The notes under the pieces were generated by a model that ran no database searches, was not told where the DNA came from, and saw only the letters and a list, made by a program, of their open reading frames with translations. This document shows, one piece after another, positions 42,796 to 53,586 of a stretch of 64,000 nucleotides of DNA. The DNA lies in NCBI GenBank assembly GCA_016271365.2, contig CM028129.1, forward strand, positions 1,002,615,501 to 1,002,679,500, written 5' to 3'. Both the position numbers and the translations under genes were made by a program. Numbering within the stretch: the first letter of the stretch is position 1; every line of letters begins with the position of its first letter. The DNA is from Neoceratodus forsteri. Its lineage: Eukaryota; Chordata; Ceratodontiformes; Ceratodontidae.

Positions 42796-44800
42796 TGATT
42801 TGTTACAAGTTAACTGTCAAACTATATGTTACCTAAGTGCCCAAATTGTAAACCAAGACTACACTAAGGTGGTAGTTCAATTCTTATATTCTAAACTGTA
42901 GTAATATCTTGAAAATACCCCAATAAGTGGTGATGCAAACAATAGTTACCAGTAAAAAAAACACACACAATAGAAACAAAGCAGCAGTTCTTTAAATGTG
43001 TTTGTAACTCAGCAATAAATATTACAGTTAAATAACCTGTTTTTATTGGAGGAACATGAACAAGTGACCAAAGAGCAACCATGCGTTATTCCCTAGTAAT
43101 GCCATGGTTGCATTCGGTAGTGTGCTTACTAAGACTTACATGGGAAAAGAGAGACAGAGCGCGCCTCTGTGTTCTGAGAGCACGCTAGCAGTTTACACAT
43201 ACACTACAGCAAGAGTCTCAAAGAGGGAGACAGAGAAACAGAAACGTAGCAATAAGTTGCTGTGCCGTTGAAAAGCCTTTCTCTGTTTTTTTCTGAAGCG
43301 CTATCTGTAGTTGTTACATTATCCTCCTTTGTATTAACTAGAGGAAATAAATAAACCTCTTAAAACTTGGATACTACTAGGCTGACTATAGTACAACTAT
43401 TAAAACAATACAACAATAAAAACTAAGGATTCAAACAGTAGTCTTGTAAGCAAGCAAGGAGACAAAAACAGCTGAAGGACTGGATTGCTATTACACCAGT
43501 GTATCCCAAGGTGCCAGCAACAGAGTTTGGTAGGCAGTTGTAAGTGTGCATAGGCAGTGAGCCTGTCAGCACCAATAAATAAAGATTTCCTGAATATAGT
43601 AATAGGATTTATGGTAACTACTAAGCTTTGAAACAAGGACTTCCAAAAAGAAATGACCTGTTATATTTGTGTGTGTGTGTGTGTGTGGGGGCTATGCATA
43701 GGTTGATTAGAATTTTGTGTGGAGGAGCACACTACCCAATTCTCATTGCTTCTGCTATTAATTTGTAAGGGAGGGATACTGAGGTCAATGAAGAGTGTAG
43801 AGCCCTATTTTATAGTTAAATAGTTATCCACAGTATTTCACAAAATTGTTTAAAGATTTGGAAGGTTAATAATCTAGCCCATACTTTAGTTTGCACAGGG
43901 GTGGTTATAACAGATTAGTGAAGGCACCATGGTTCTCATCAGCTATCTGGGGAGTAACAACTCAAATTCTAGTATAAGGCATGCATGCCCAGTGATCATA
44001 ATAAAGTGCAGCCCCTTAATATGTCATACTTACGCTTCGGTGGCCTGGTTATCTTGCAAATGCCTTCTGTGCCTACTAAAGTGCTAAAACAGAAACTTTG
44101 GTAGTTATGATATGGCCAGTATCTACATACTTTGTTGATGGCATATGATGGGATGGGACATCGCTATTTAGTTAAAGAAGAAGATACATTGTAAAATGCG
44201 AATCAAAGAGTTTTAATACTCGTGAGGGGAGAATAAGGAAAGTCAGAGAGTTGTCAGGGGAGGGATTTATACAAATGATGAAGCCTTCTTGCACCAGCTT
44301 GAATCCTTAGCAAATACATACTGAGCATGCAAGACTGTTTTCCAGGGTTGAGCTACAAAGTTAAAACATTAAAATAGAATGTAAATGTTTATTCTTTGAG
44401 CATTTTGCACTGAAGCAAAAGTTCAGAATAAGAGCAGCATGGTATGATAAACAGGATGGCAATTCATTTGCCTTGGTGTTTCACAAGGATTTGATAATGT
44501 GTCGCTCGCTGTGAGCTTGGGCAAACAAAAGGAGATTTAGCTAACAGTCTTGCCATGCAGTTTGAGAGAGAAAAGCTGAAACTAAGCAGATAACTGATTC
44601 CATACTACCACCCCAACTTAAAGAGGAAGTTCCAGGTCAGGTCAGGTCCAAGGAACTGCAGGATCTCGCAAGACTTGTCATTTCCTTCTGAGATTTGAAA
44701 CTTCATTAGCTTATGTAAAAGTAGAGCACTAGATCAAATTGTGTAGAGCACTAGATCAAATTGTGGGCACAATCTACAGTAGTTGGACTAACAGACTATT
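42796..44800. other. No gene seen; probable LINE copy A 5' sequence and microsatellite
   Basis: Nothing recognisable is coded on either strand. A (GT)n microsatellite is at 43667-43687. A direct repeat GTAGAGCACTAGATCAAATTGTG occurs back-to-back (44721-44764), and GGTCAGGTCAGGTC is at 44635. Position between endonuclease and the ORF1 remnant suggests decayed LINE copy A sequence. Confidence 0.4.
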
Positions 44801-45130
44801 TTCTCTTGAGTCACCTTCCCATTATCTTCCCTTGGAGTTAGATCCACAGAAGATGCTGAGGTAGATCTCCCTTCCGGACTTCTGCTTCTCATCCTCTTGT
44901 TAGGGTTGGAGGATTGTCTTGACAAGTAACTGTATTATATTTGACAGGGAGGGGGCCTGACTTTTCTCAAACTAAAATCAATAAACTGCTTATCATTTGT
45001 GTGTGCTGTTGTATAGGATATTGGAGTACTGATTTTAGGTGTTGCTCCTTCTCTGGTGGGAGCAGTTTTAGCTATGTTTAGGGATTGACAATTCTGACTG
45101 GCTTGAGCCTTGGGAGCCTCGACACGTGAG
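44800..45130 (-). pseudogene. Possible L1/Tx1-like ORF1 C-terminal remnant (copy A)
   Basis: The minus strand reads SNPNKRMRSRSPEGRSTSAS and SVDLTPRED (about 44912-44826), then acidic/polar sequence. A basic-Ser-rich segment of the same style (SNQAQKRSRSHESNPPW) lies in copy B near 51954-51904, in the same place relative to the endonuclease. The match is of composition and position only. Confidence 0.35.
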
Positions 45131-45389
45131 CGCGAGGGCTGAGTTGTACTTGTAGAATGAGCTCATGCTGAACAATCCATATGAGAATGATTTGAAAAAG
45201 TCAGTTGGCCATCTGCTTGTCTAGTGCCAGAATCATCTGAAATCATCTGCCTATTCTGGTGGTAGTTCAGGTGGATGTTAAAGATGCCATGGCACTTGTC
45301 GAAAACAGTAAAGGAATTTTTATTTGAAAAAACAAAACAAACATACAGAAAAACTGTAAAGCACATTGCATGAATCAAACAATTATATA

Positions 45390-45425
45390 CACATGTTTAT
45401 ATATATATATATATATATATACAAG
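45390..45425. repeat. TA-rich microsatellite
   Basis: An alternating TATATA run of about 24 bases is at 45398-45421. It lies between the 3' end of LINE copy B and the presumed 5' side of copy A. Confidence 0.8.
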
Positions 45426-45569
45426 GAAAGAAAAAGGAAAGAACAAAAAAGAAAAAAAAGCACTCATAGGATATATCCATTTATCACACAATATAGTCAT
45501 AGAATCCTACTATCCAAGTAAGTTGAAATCTCCCTAGAGGGCAGATCCTATACAATATAAGTTACCCAA

Positions 45570-46110
45570 TCTAGATCTTTTCAGAAAAGATCAGCTTTCC
45601 TCTTACCCAACTTTGCATATTCTTGAGACCTAACACACTGAACAGCTGCTTCAATTTGTTTAGCAATGGCAGCATTAATTGTTTGTATGTTGTAGTAAAT
45701 ATTGGCTTCTAGCTTGCTAGGTAACAAATTTGATGCTTGCAAACACCACATGCAGGGTACTAGGGTGATATTTTGTAAGGAACCTGAGTAGTCACCTAAT
45801 ACCAAACTTTCATAAGTAATAAAGATTCAATAAAGGCCAACGCCATCTAGTGGCCAAATAATTCCAAAACTGTGACTCAAAAGAACAACTAATATAAAAA
45901 TGTTCCAGTGTTTCCTGTACCCCATTGCACCCAGGTTTTAAGCACTGTCTCTGCAGTCAATGACTTGTGTTTTAAGTTCTCCTTTACCCCATGCTTACCA
46001 CGCAACTAAACCCATAAGACATCCCAAGCCTTCTTGAGGAACTCTGGAGTCTGTGAACTCTGGAGTCTTTTTAGGACAAAATCCATTTTAGAAGGAGGAC
46101 ATTTTGGAAA
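45570..46110 (-). pseudogene. LINE copy B C-terminal region
   Basis: The minus strand reads CLKPGCNGVQETLEHFYISC near 45950-45890 then FESQFWNYL, matching the Cys-His end block of L1-type ORF2 ('C..C….ET..H.F..C……W'). The cysteines and histidine are kept. A long 3' tail follows to about 45450. Confidence 0.75.
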
Positions 46111-46204
46111 ATCTGCATTTGCCACACAGAATCTACTCATAATAGGTTGTTACACGTTCAGGAGACCATAGGCCTTTGGAACATGACCACCTGTTCTCAG
46201 GTGG

Positions 46205-47110
46205 AACAGATATGGATATTTAACTCAGATATTGTATTTTATTTATTTCCCATATAATAATCTAGCTTGTTTTGAACATCAGCATGTTTTCACTATCCAC
46301 TACAATTTGTGGTAATGTATTCAGGAAGATACTGTGCTTTGGCTAAATCAGTTGTTATGTTTTTGATCCTATTTACTTCTCCCTTTAGTTTGAGATTATG
46401 GGTTTTAGTATATGTAGTTCTGGTATACTTCACCAATCCTATAGTCACCATTAAATATTCATCTTGCATGGCCTTAAGGCAAAACAAAGATCACCCTTTA
46501 GGTGCCTGTATTGTATTGAATACAGACCTAGATTTTCTAATCTCGCTTACAGTTTAGATTTTGTAGATTCTGTATTTGTTTAGTATCCTTCTTTGGACCC
46601 TTTTGACCTTTTTTTACTCCAGTTGATGTTGGTGTGCAGAGGGAGCAGTAATCAAGATGGGGATGTACCAAGTTAAAATAAAGAGGTATAATTACTTTAG
46701 GATCTCTGCTTTTAATATTCTTGAGAATGCAGCCAACAATCCTTTGGCACTTTTTAACTGTAGACCTAGTATGGGTATTGAAGGTTAATTTATTGTTGAC
46801 TGTGACACCTAAATCCGTTTCATTAGTTGTCTCTAAAATTTCATTATTTAGTCTGTAGCTGATCTTGTTGTTATTGTAACCAAGGTGCATGACCTTACAT
46901 TTGGTGGCGTTAAAACTCATTTTGTTGTTAATGGCCCAGTGCTCTAGTTTGTCTAGGTTATCCTGGGTCTGTTGTGTGTTATTGATTATGCATCCCAGTT
47001 TTCAATCATTGGCGTATTTAGTCATCCACGCATTACTGGAGGTTTGCATGAAGGATATCAGAATGTTAAAAAGTGTGGGCCCCAAAACAGAGCCTTGAGG
47101 GATAATATGA
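46205..47110 (-). mobile_element. 5'-truncated CR1-like LINE inside LINE copy B
   Basis: The minus strand starts at PQGSVLGPTLFNILI (near 47106), goes through an eroded catalytic box (YAND instead of FADD, near 47022) to WAINNKMSFNATKCKVMHLG (46945-46886), ETDLGVTVNNKLTF (46821-46780) and LVHPHLDYCS. The 127-residue piece 46920-46537 is open. It differs in sequence from the three CR1 copies above and is closer in style to the LINE at 52885-58520. Confidence 0.8.
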
Positions 47111-47114
47111 GAAT

Positions 47115-47905
47115 TTAAAGCTGCTTTCTATTTGAACTATCCAGTGTTCCTCTACCAGTTTTCCATGTCCTGAGTTTCTTTACCGAGGGACTTGCAAATC
47201 CAGGAATTTGTAACACAGAAATAATTTTTTGAGGATCTGATACCCATTTTAACATCAAAGGTTTAAACAAAGCCTGGGCCCATTCCTGCCATGGATGTAG
47301 CACTACTTCCCCTCCCACCTGTATAGTAGACTGCATGAAAAAGGTGTGATAAAAAACCAAAGGGTTTAGCATGTTTAATCCACCTTTCCTGACAGGTAAG
47401 TATGTAAAATCTATTTTAACTGGGTTGAGTCTACTACCCCATAATATCTGTAAAAAACAACTAAAAATTCTTGTCTCCAGATACATGGGGAGTGGATAAA
47501 TGCGGCTAACATATAGAAAAATGGGTATCAGAAATTTCTTAATTATAAGGACCCATTTTCTTTTTGTTAGTGCCCATGCTTTCCAGATCTGGACTTTCCT
47601 TTCACATATCAGTAGTTTCTGGTCCCAATTTAACTAGGCTAAATTCCAATTCCCAAACATAAGACCTAAAATTTTAATAGGAGATGTAGGCAGAGCCACT
47701 TCAGCAACCTCATGTATGTCAGGGATACTATCACCTAACTGTAAACCTGTACTTTTTTCATGATTCAGTTTGGCCCTTGATAATTTAGAAAAATCTTTAA
47801 AAATCTGTAAAGCTTTAAAGTCTGACTCCTGATCCTGCACAAAAATATACACATCGTCTGCATAAGTAGTCATTTTTTTATGGCTGCATGGGCAGAGTTT
47901 CACAG
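47115..47905 (-). pseudogene. LINE copy B, RT palm and thumb
   Basis: Minus-strand catalytic block MTTYADDVYIFVQD (47874-47833) is intact, then FKDFSKLSRAKLNHEKSTG (near 47795-47740), PIKILGLMFGNWNLA (47680-47636), and, after a stop, WGSRLNPVKIDFTYLPVRKG (47448-47389) and GGLNMLNPLVFYHTFF. 'YADD…SGAKLN..KS…ILG..FG' is characteristic of the Tx1 branch. Upstream RT blocks are at 49490-50150 across an insertion. Confidence 0.82.
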
Positions 47906-48631
47906 ATGTTTTGTCATCACTGTAGGAGAGGAAATGGACCATGAGTGGAATGCGTCTCTGTCTTCTCTGACAGTGATGCAGTGAGCTCTCCACAGTGCTG
48001 ACTCCATTGATTTTCAGTGCTGCCTCTTCTTCCCTGGCATCCATGGTCAGAGCTCCCTCCAGCGCACTATTGCCTCCGCGCGGTACTTTTAATGTGGCAC
48101 TTCCGGCACCAGAGCATATCAGAGTGATGGCAGAGTATATGGCTTTTGTGAGTAGCGTGGCAGCAGCTGCATATGTTTGTGGATTGGAGCACCGCTGGAG
48201 GATACTGCTGAAAGTTTTAAATAAAATACATAAATACAAATACTGGTGCACTATGCCATTTGGCACAACTATGCATGTCGACTGTCATCCATGCACAGTT
48301 CTGCCATCACTGCCATCTTGTTAATGCGATACTGCACTGGCACTTTTATTTACTTATTTTACTTAAAAGTTTCACCCTCATTCTACAGTGCCACCCTGAT
48401 CTGCCAACATACACTGCCACTGCTCCGTAATGCCCTTATACTCTGCGGTGCCACTATAATAACCATGTGCTCCATCTTCACATAGCACATAAAAGTGTTG
48501 CGCAGCCATATCAGCTCTGACCAGAATTTGTTAGTGGTGCTAGGTCAGCATGGGGTGTAATGCCTTTTATGCTTTTTTCCCCGCAGGACCTGCCTAATTG
48601 TGGGATCAAATGCAAAGGTACATAATATAGA

Positions 48632-48803
48632 GGATAATGGATGGACATCAGACATTAACCAAATTGTAATCACTTTGAGAGGTTTCCATGACAACTTAAT
48701 AAACCTCAAGAGTGCAGCCTGAGAAGTTTACCATTGCCATGGAAACCTCGAGAAGAGATTACATGCTTAGTTAACATCTGATTACCACCCATTAGCTTTT
48801 ATA
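48632..48803. repeat. Foldback repeat with arms of about 80 bp
   Basis: GTAATCACTTTGAGAGGTTTCC (48668 on) is complementary with few mismatches to GGAAACCTCGAGAAGAGATTAC (near 48740-48761); the outer parts ACATCAGACATTAACC and TTAGTTAACATCTGATT also pair. About 172 bp in total, no coding potential, MITE-like. Confidence 0.75.
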
Positions 48804-48909
48804 GTGTATTGGCACCTTACTTTATGAAAGCTGATGGTCAATCATGTTTTGGACACCTACAGTATGTTCTGCTGAATCAATTGATGCTGCCATTGTCTAA
48901 AAACTGCAC

Positions 48910-49340
48910 AGAGATTTATTTATTATTTATTTTTATTTTATTTAGTTTTTGTTGACTGGGTAAGTGCACTAGACAAATCCTGCTATTTTCAGGCACGACC
49001 CAGGGAGGGGATACAGATGAATGCCAACTGACCTTGAACCAGATGAAGCTGTTGGTGGTATTTTAAGTGAATGAGGGAAATTTGGCCAGGACACCGGGGA
49101 AATTCCCTTACTCTTCTCGATAAGTGCCATGGGATCTTTAACATCCACCTGAACTACCACCAATCCAGGCAGATGGGACCTCGGTTTAACGTCTCTTCTG
49201 AAAGACGGCACCTCAGAAGTGCAGCACCCCTCTCATGTTTATAAGCACCATGAAGCCGTATTTTTTCTCACTGAGGAGAAACTGAGTTTTTGAATGTTCG
49301 CGCAGCAGCACTAGCTTACTGCCGACCACACGATTTAGTT
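48910..49340 (-). mobile_element. Probable SINE-type interspersed repeat, minus strand
   Basis: The T-rich left edge (48916-48955) would be an A-rich tail on the minus strand. The body includes GTGCCATGGGATCTTTAACA (49125), CCACCTGAACTACCACC and ACCTCGGTTTAACGTCTC (49179). Blocks of this kind recur in interspersed repeats of many animals, but I cannot name the family with certainty. Part of it recurs inverted at 45253-45298. Confidence 0.45.
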
Positions 49341-49489
49341 CCATGTTATTAACCCATCGATACCACCTCACATCGATAGGTTAACTGCATGAAACTGTTG
49401 TTAACAATGGTATAACAACAGTGAAGACAGATAGATTTTAAAGAGATAACAGCATTCTACCATACATTATAATGTAATAATGGGACAAC

Positions 49490-50150
49490 CTTGCCTTACT
49501 TCTCTTTTTAAAGGTATAGCATCCCCTAATAACCCATTGACCGAAGGTATGAGCTGGGCATTTGATATAAGATCTTGACCAAGAAATGAACCAGACTGGT
49601 AGTCCATAATGCTGTATTACTTGAAAAAGGTAATTATGTGACTCCTATCAAATGCTTTAGTTTGATCTAAAGCAAGCAAAAATCACTGTAATTTACCTTG
49701 TTTACTATATACAAAATGTCTCTTAATAACAATAAGTTCTGCTCAATATTTCTGTGCAGGATTGAGCAAGTTTGTACTGGATGTATCACTTCCTCTGCTG
49801 CTTTCTGTAATTATTTACAAAATATTGTGGCAGGTACCTTGTAATCAGAATTAAGAAGACAAATAGGTCTCCAGTTATTTAAGTTGTGTTTGTCCCCTTT
49901 TAAACAAAAATGTAACTATTGCTTTAGTAAATTGACTGAATGAAAAGGTGACTGTACCATTTCATTAAATATATTAACTAAAAATTCACTCAGTTCCTGA
50001 TTAAAGGACTTCTAAAACTCATTCCTGAGACCATCACTACCAGGAGAAACCCTAGGTTTTAAGTGAGAAATTTCACTCACTACTTCTTCCAAAGAATGGG
50101 AGCTTCCAAAGTATGAGAAATATCTGAAGAAAGTTTAGGTACTGGGTATC
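49490..50150 (-). pseudogene. LINE copy B, RT fingers and motif A
   Basis: Broken minus-strand frames: PGSDGLRNEFYKSFNQEL near 50045-49990 (usual 'GPDG…EFYK'), LNNWRPICLLNSDYK near 49890-49850, IHPVQT then the HRNIELLLLRD block near 49750, a motif A remnant (ALDQTKAFDR, near 49675-49640), and VRQGCP near 49510. Multiple stops. Confidence 0.7.
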
Positions 50151-50599
50151 GAATTCATTCCTGACAGGTGGCACAAGGTTTGAATTCAGAGCTAAAACCT
50201 TCAGTTCAGGATTTCTGAACTATATCAAGTATGGTTGCGTCAGATGATTTTAAAACTCCAGAGGATTCACACAGGTCATCCACAAGTTTCTGATCTAGCT
50301 TCTGTTTGCAGGCCACATAAGGATCAGAATATGGTTGTTTTTCAATGTCACACTGCATTTCTGCATCCAAAGTAACTGCTCAGTTGTATTGAAACTGAAA
50401 CATTTTGATTTTTATATTATCAATTTGTGTCTTGATTCTAGTATCAGATGCATTGGGAAAAGACAGAAGCTTGTAGTACTGATTTCTCTATTCCAGATAT
50501 TGCAGGTAATCAGAATTTGATTTATTTTTACCAAACTGAATTACATTTTTTTTTTAATTCAGACTTTGTATCTGTCCACCATGACCACCGGTCCTCACA

Positions 50600-51400
50600 C
50601 ATGCAATGTACAGATTTCCTGGCCTGCAAGAGAAAGGATATTCCGTTTGATTTTCTCTGAGTCCAGCAAAGAGGAATTTAATTTCCATCTTTTAGCTATA
50701 GAGGGAAATTTGGGAGGAACATTTTTAAAACCTATATGGCAAGCAAGTAGCATATGATCGGAAAATTCACATGGAGATAATATAAAACTGCCTGGTGCCA
50801 AAAAAGAGAAAAATAAAGTCTATGCATGTAGCAAAAGAACTCCCTCTATAGGTGAACCCTGAGTCTTTATGTAATTCTGTATAAAAGTCGTTAAGGCCTG
50901 CTTAAGAGATTATAGTATTTAAAGCATGGGAGTCACAGTAGACTTTTTTTTAACATTATCTTTTATTTTATTATTGAGACAGCAGTTCATACCACCGTCC
51001 CATATGACATGCCTGGAAGTGTATAGAAAAAGTCAAATTTTATTAATAAATTCTATTCTGGATGATTTACTCTGAGGAGCATAAGTATTAATTCATCTTA
51101 ACGGAAACCCATTATATATATATATATATATACACACACACATATATATACAATCCAGTAAAGGAGCCCTCCTGGAAGGATGTCAATCATCCTTGTAAAT
51201 GTAGATTTGAACTTTTAAACAATATACCTAAACTGTCAGCTACATCAGGGCCGAAGGACCAATAGAAGGTCCCCACAGCCAGCCCTTTTGCTTGGGAAAT
51301 GTCAAAGAGAATTAAATCTGGTTTCTATTAAAAATGATATCACAGGAGGTATTTAGAAAAAAAGATAGAATAGCCAATCTTTTTGTAGTTCTTATTATTA
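50600..51400 (-). pseudogene. LINE copy B endonuclease and start of linker
   Basis: The minus strand reads YWSFGPDVADSLGILF near 51275-51225, the 'W..G…..GV..LF' block of Tx1-type nucleases. The terminal FSDHMLLACHIG (50762-50727, SDH motif intact) follows, then KRWKLNSSLLDSEKIKRNI near 50700-50645, the linker start. A (TA)n/(CA)n run at 51113-51150 splits the middle. Confidence 0.75.
51113..51150. repeat. TA/CA microsatellite inside LINE copy B endonuclease
   Basis: An alternating TATATA run is followed by CACACACA and TATATATA. It interrupts nuclease coding sequence. Confidence 0.85.
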
Positions 51401-51463
51401 CAGACATTTTAAAGAGGCTAGTTGTAGGGTGCCATATTTTAGATTAGGGTTCCACTTTGTATT

Positions 51464-52873
51464 TTAACTTCTCTTCCTGCCCTTTTTCTTTTTAGTTTCC
51501 AAAACTCCAGGGGCCTGATCCTCCTCCATGTCAATTTCATAGACAGACCCTGACTTTAAAGAGATATCGGGCTCCGGTTCTGAATCTCCCCCATCCTTAC
51601 TCTGCAAAGCCTGAAATGAGTTCTGCAAGGGCACAGGGTGGGCCTGTGTCAAATGTTTGCTAGAGGCCCTAGTAAGTCTACATGAGCTTGGTAGGTGAAA
51701 ATCAGAAGGGGGAGGCATTTCATTCTGTAACTCTACTTTTTGCCTGAAACCTCAGGGGGTACGTTTTCTTGCGACTGGGGCACAGCTTCAGTAGGGGGAG
51801 TGAGGCATACTTTCTTCACTGGAAGTAGCAACATTTTGTTCAGTTGAAGCTTGGTCAGGCTCCATCCTTTGATGACCGGCTCCTGAAGAGTCCTGATTAT
51901 CACCCAAGGGGGATTGGATTCATGAGACCTACTCCTCTTTTGGGCCTGATTACTCAAATGATCCCGGGCAGGGCCTCCTTGTCTATTTTACCAGCATGAG
52001 GCCATTGATGCCCTTGTTCTTCACACAGATTGCATTTAAAATGTTTCTACATACATAGCTTACATGACCAAAATCTCCACAGAGGCACATTTCAGATGGT
52101 CACAGGCACTGCTCAAGTATGAATAACACTCACACTTGTAGTAGACCATAGACTGCCCCAGATAAAAACACACATCCCTGTCCCTGCCAAGAAATAAGCT
52201 GTTAGGAATATGTACAATTTCATTATCTAACTGATGTAACTACACTCTAAATCTCAACCCCACAGTCCATATACCCTCAGAGTCAATACTAGTCTCAGGA
52301 GAACTGAGAACAGTACATTTTTTCTCTCTAGTCAAAACTGAATGTCATTCACATTGATGCCTTAGTTTTGAAACACGATAGTGATAGTTTTGAACAGAGG
52401 TTTTGTCAGATAAATAGCCCGAGAAGGTACCCATAGTGGAAAGGATTTTAACGAGTCATATTTCCTCCAAAACATATCCAGACTGGCAAAAGTTTTGAAG
52501 CAGATATCAAAAACATCCTCCTCTGAAACATGTATCAGTTTATAAACTTTGGATGCTTGAAATTTCGTGGAGTTTTTAAGTAATTTACAGGCTACAAAAA
52601 CCTTATCTGGATGTTCCAGCAGCCCACCCCAATACCTGAGGTGGACTGCAATTTTGTCTGGGTGCTTATGCTTAAAGTGGGACCAGTTCTTCTCCTTTCT
52701 CCTTGCGGAGAGGAAGGGGAAGTGGGGGCATCAGGTTCTGAGTTGCTATGATGTTCCCCCAAAACAGTAACAGCAGTACAGGATCTATTTGTTTTAACAT
52801 TACAGGAAAATCTAGGAAAAGATACCCTGGAAGCTGGCTGTTTTTGTACTGCTCCTTGTAATACTAGGTTCAA
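51464..52873 (-). pseudogene. LINE copy B ORF1
   Basis: Minus-strand pieces: MNLVLQGAVQKQPASRVSF (52873 on), a long decayed middle, zinc-knuckle-like CGDFGHVSYVC near 52075-52045 and CNLCEEQGHQWPH near 52030-51990. A basic QAQKRSRSHES segment (51945) and an acidic-to-basic C-terminus ending KKKKGRKRS (51464) follow. ORF1 proteins of this group bind element RNA. At least four frame breaks. Confidence 0.6.
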
Positions 52874-53248
52874 TACTAGGTTGTTAAGACAGGAGAAGGT
52901 GTTAGCCCATCAAGCCTGTTTCCTGCCTGGGTGGGGCATTGTTGCTTCTTGTCTAATAAATAGATGTCTAACCTTTTTTAAATATATCTAGTTTTGGTGC
53001 TGCAACCAGTTATTTCGGTAGGGAGCTCCAGGCTGGGCAGCTCTGTATGTAAACTATCCTCTTCTGTTATTGTTTGAAGAATGAACAATTTGAAACTGCT
53101 GACTATGGCACCTCAGGTTGTCTTTATTTGTACATTTAATCATCCCCATACTGTCCATCAGTTCTTGGTCTTTAATGATTTTGAACATTTGTAGAATATC
53201 ACCCTTCTTTCTTCTCATCTCAAGTGTGTACATGCCGGTTGTTCCAGT

Positions 53249-53582
53249 CTACTTTATATAGTTTGTCTCTAAGTCCTGCCTCCATTTTATAGCTCTGTGT
53301 TGCACCTGCTTTATGTTAGTGATATCCTTTTCTAAGTGGGGACTCCAGACTACAGAAGAGTAGTCCTGGTGTGGCCTGATGTAAGATGTGTACAGTGTTC
53401 TAATACAGTTACCGTCTCTGCATACGAATGCACTTTTTCTGCATCTTAATACTGAATTTGTTTTCTTTACTATTTTTGTGCATTGTTCCCCAAAATGAAG
53501 GCCCTTGTTGATGAGTATCCCCAGGTCATTTTCGTTATTGACTGTATTAACTGTTTTGCCCATCAGGGTATAATCTGTATAT
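53249..53582 (-). pseudogene. CR1-like LINE, RT C-terminal part
   Basis: The minus strand reads YTDYTLMGKTVN (near 53575-53540), ENDLGILINKGLHF, SYIRPHQDYSSVVWSP (near 53384-53337) and LEKDITNIKQVQHRAIK, the usual end blocks of CR1 ORF2 ('VRPHLEY.VQ.W.P…DI..LE.VQRRA.K'). The frame is open here and continues that of 54583-54848 once the TTAA element is ignored. Confidence 0.9.
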
Positions 53583-53586
53583 TTAA

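Larger units (their letters stand above)
29930..45400 (-). mobile_element. L1/Tx1-like LINE copy A, minus strand, in at least seven pieces
   Basis: Collinear minus-strand pieces run ORF1 remnant (about 45130-44800), endonuclease (42795-42240), endonuclease end plus linker (38534-38160), linker (37405-37235), RT fingers/palm (36690-35870), RT palm/thumb (34905-34095) and the C-terminal region (30680-29990). Gaps are filled by other elements. The order and the way frames rejoin show a single old LINE. The L1/Tx1 group is inferred from GDFNEVLDP, the linker and the RT style. Outer limits are approximate. Confidence 0.75.
47930..49490. other. Insertion zone in LINE copy B; no gene recognised
   Basis: Contains an unassigned stretch (47930-48630), an inverted repeat (48632-48803) and a repeat with SINE-like blocks (48910-49340). 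A small palindrome TTAACCCATCGAT…ATCGATAGGTTAA lies at 49350-49383. RT fingers of copy B resume at about 49490. Confidence 0.5.
45450..52880 (-). mobile_element. L1/Tx1-like LINE copy B, minus strand, three insertions
   Basis: Pieces in order on the minus strand: ORF1 (about 52873-51464), endonuclease (51400-50600), RT fingers (50150-49490), RT palm/thumb (47900-47115), C-terminal end (46205-45450). Interruptions are a LINE at 46205-47110 and mixed sequence at 47930-49480. It is in the same orientation as copy A and immediately upstream of it in that orientation. The L1/Tx1 assignment rests on two zinc-knuckle-like motifs in ORF1 and the RT style. Confidence 0.75.
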
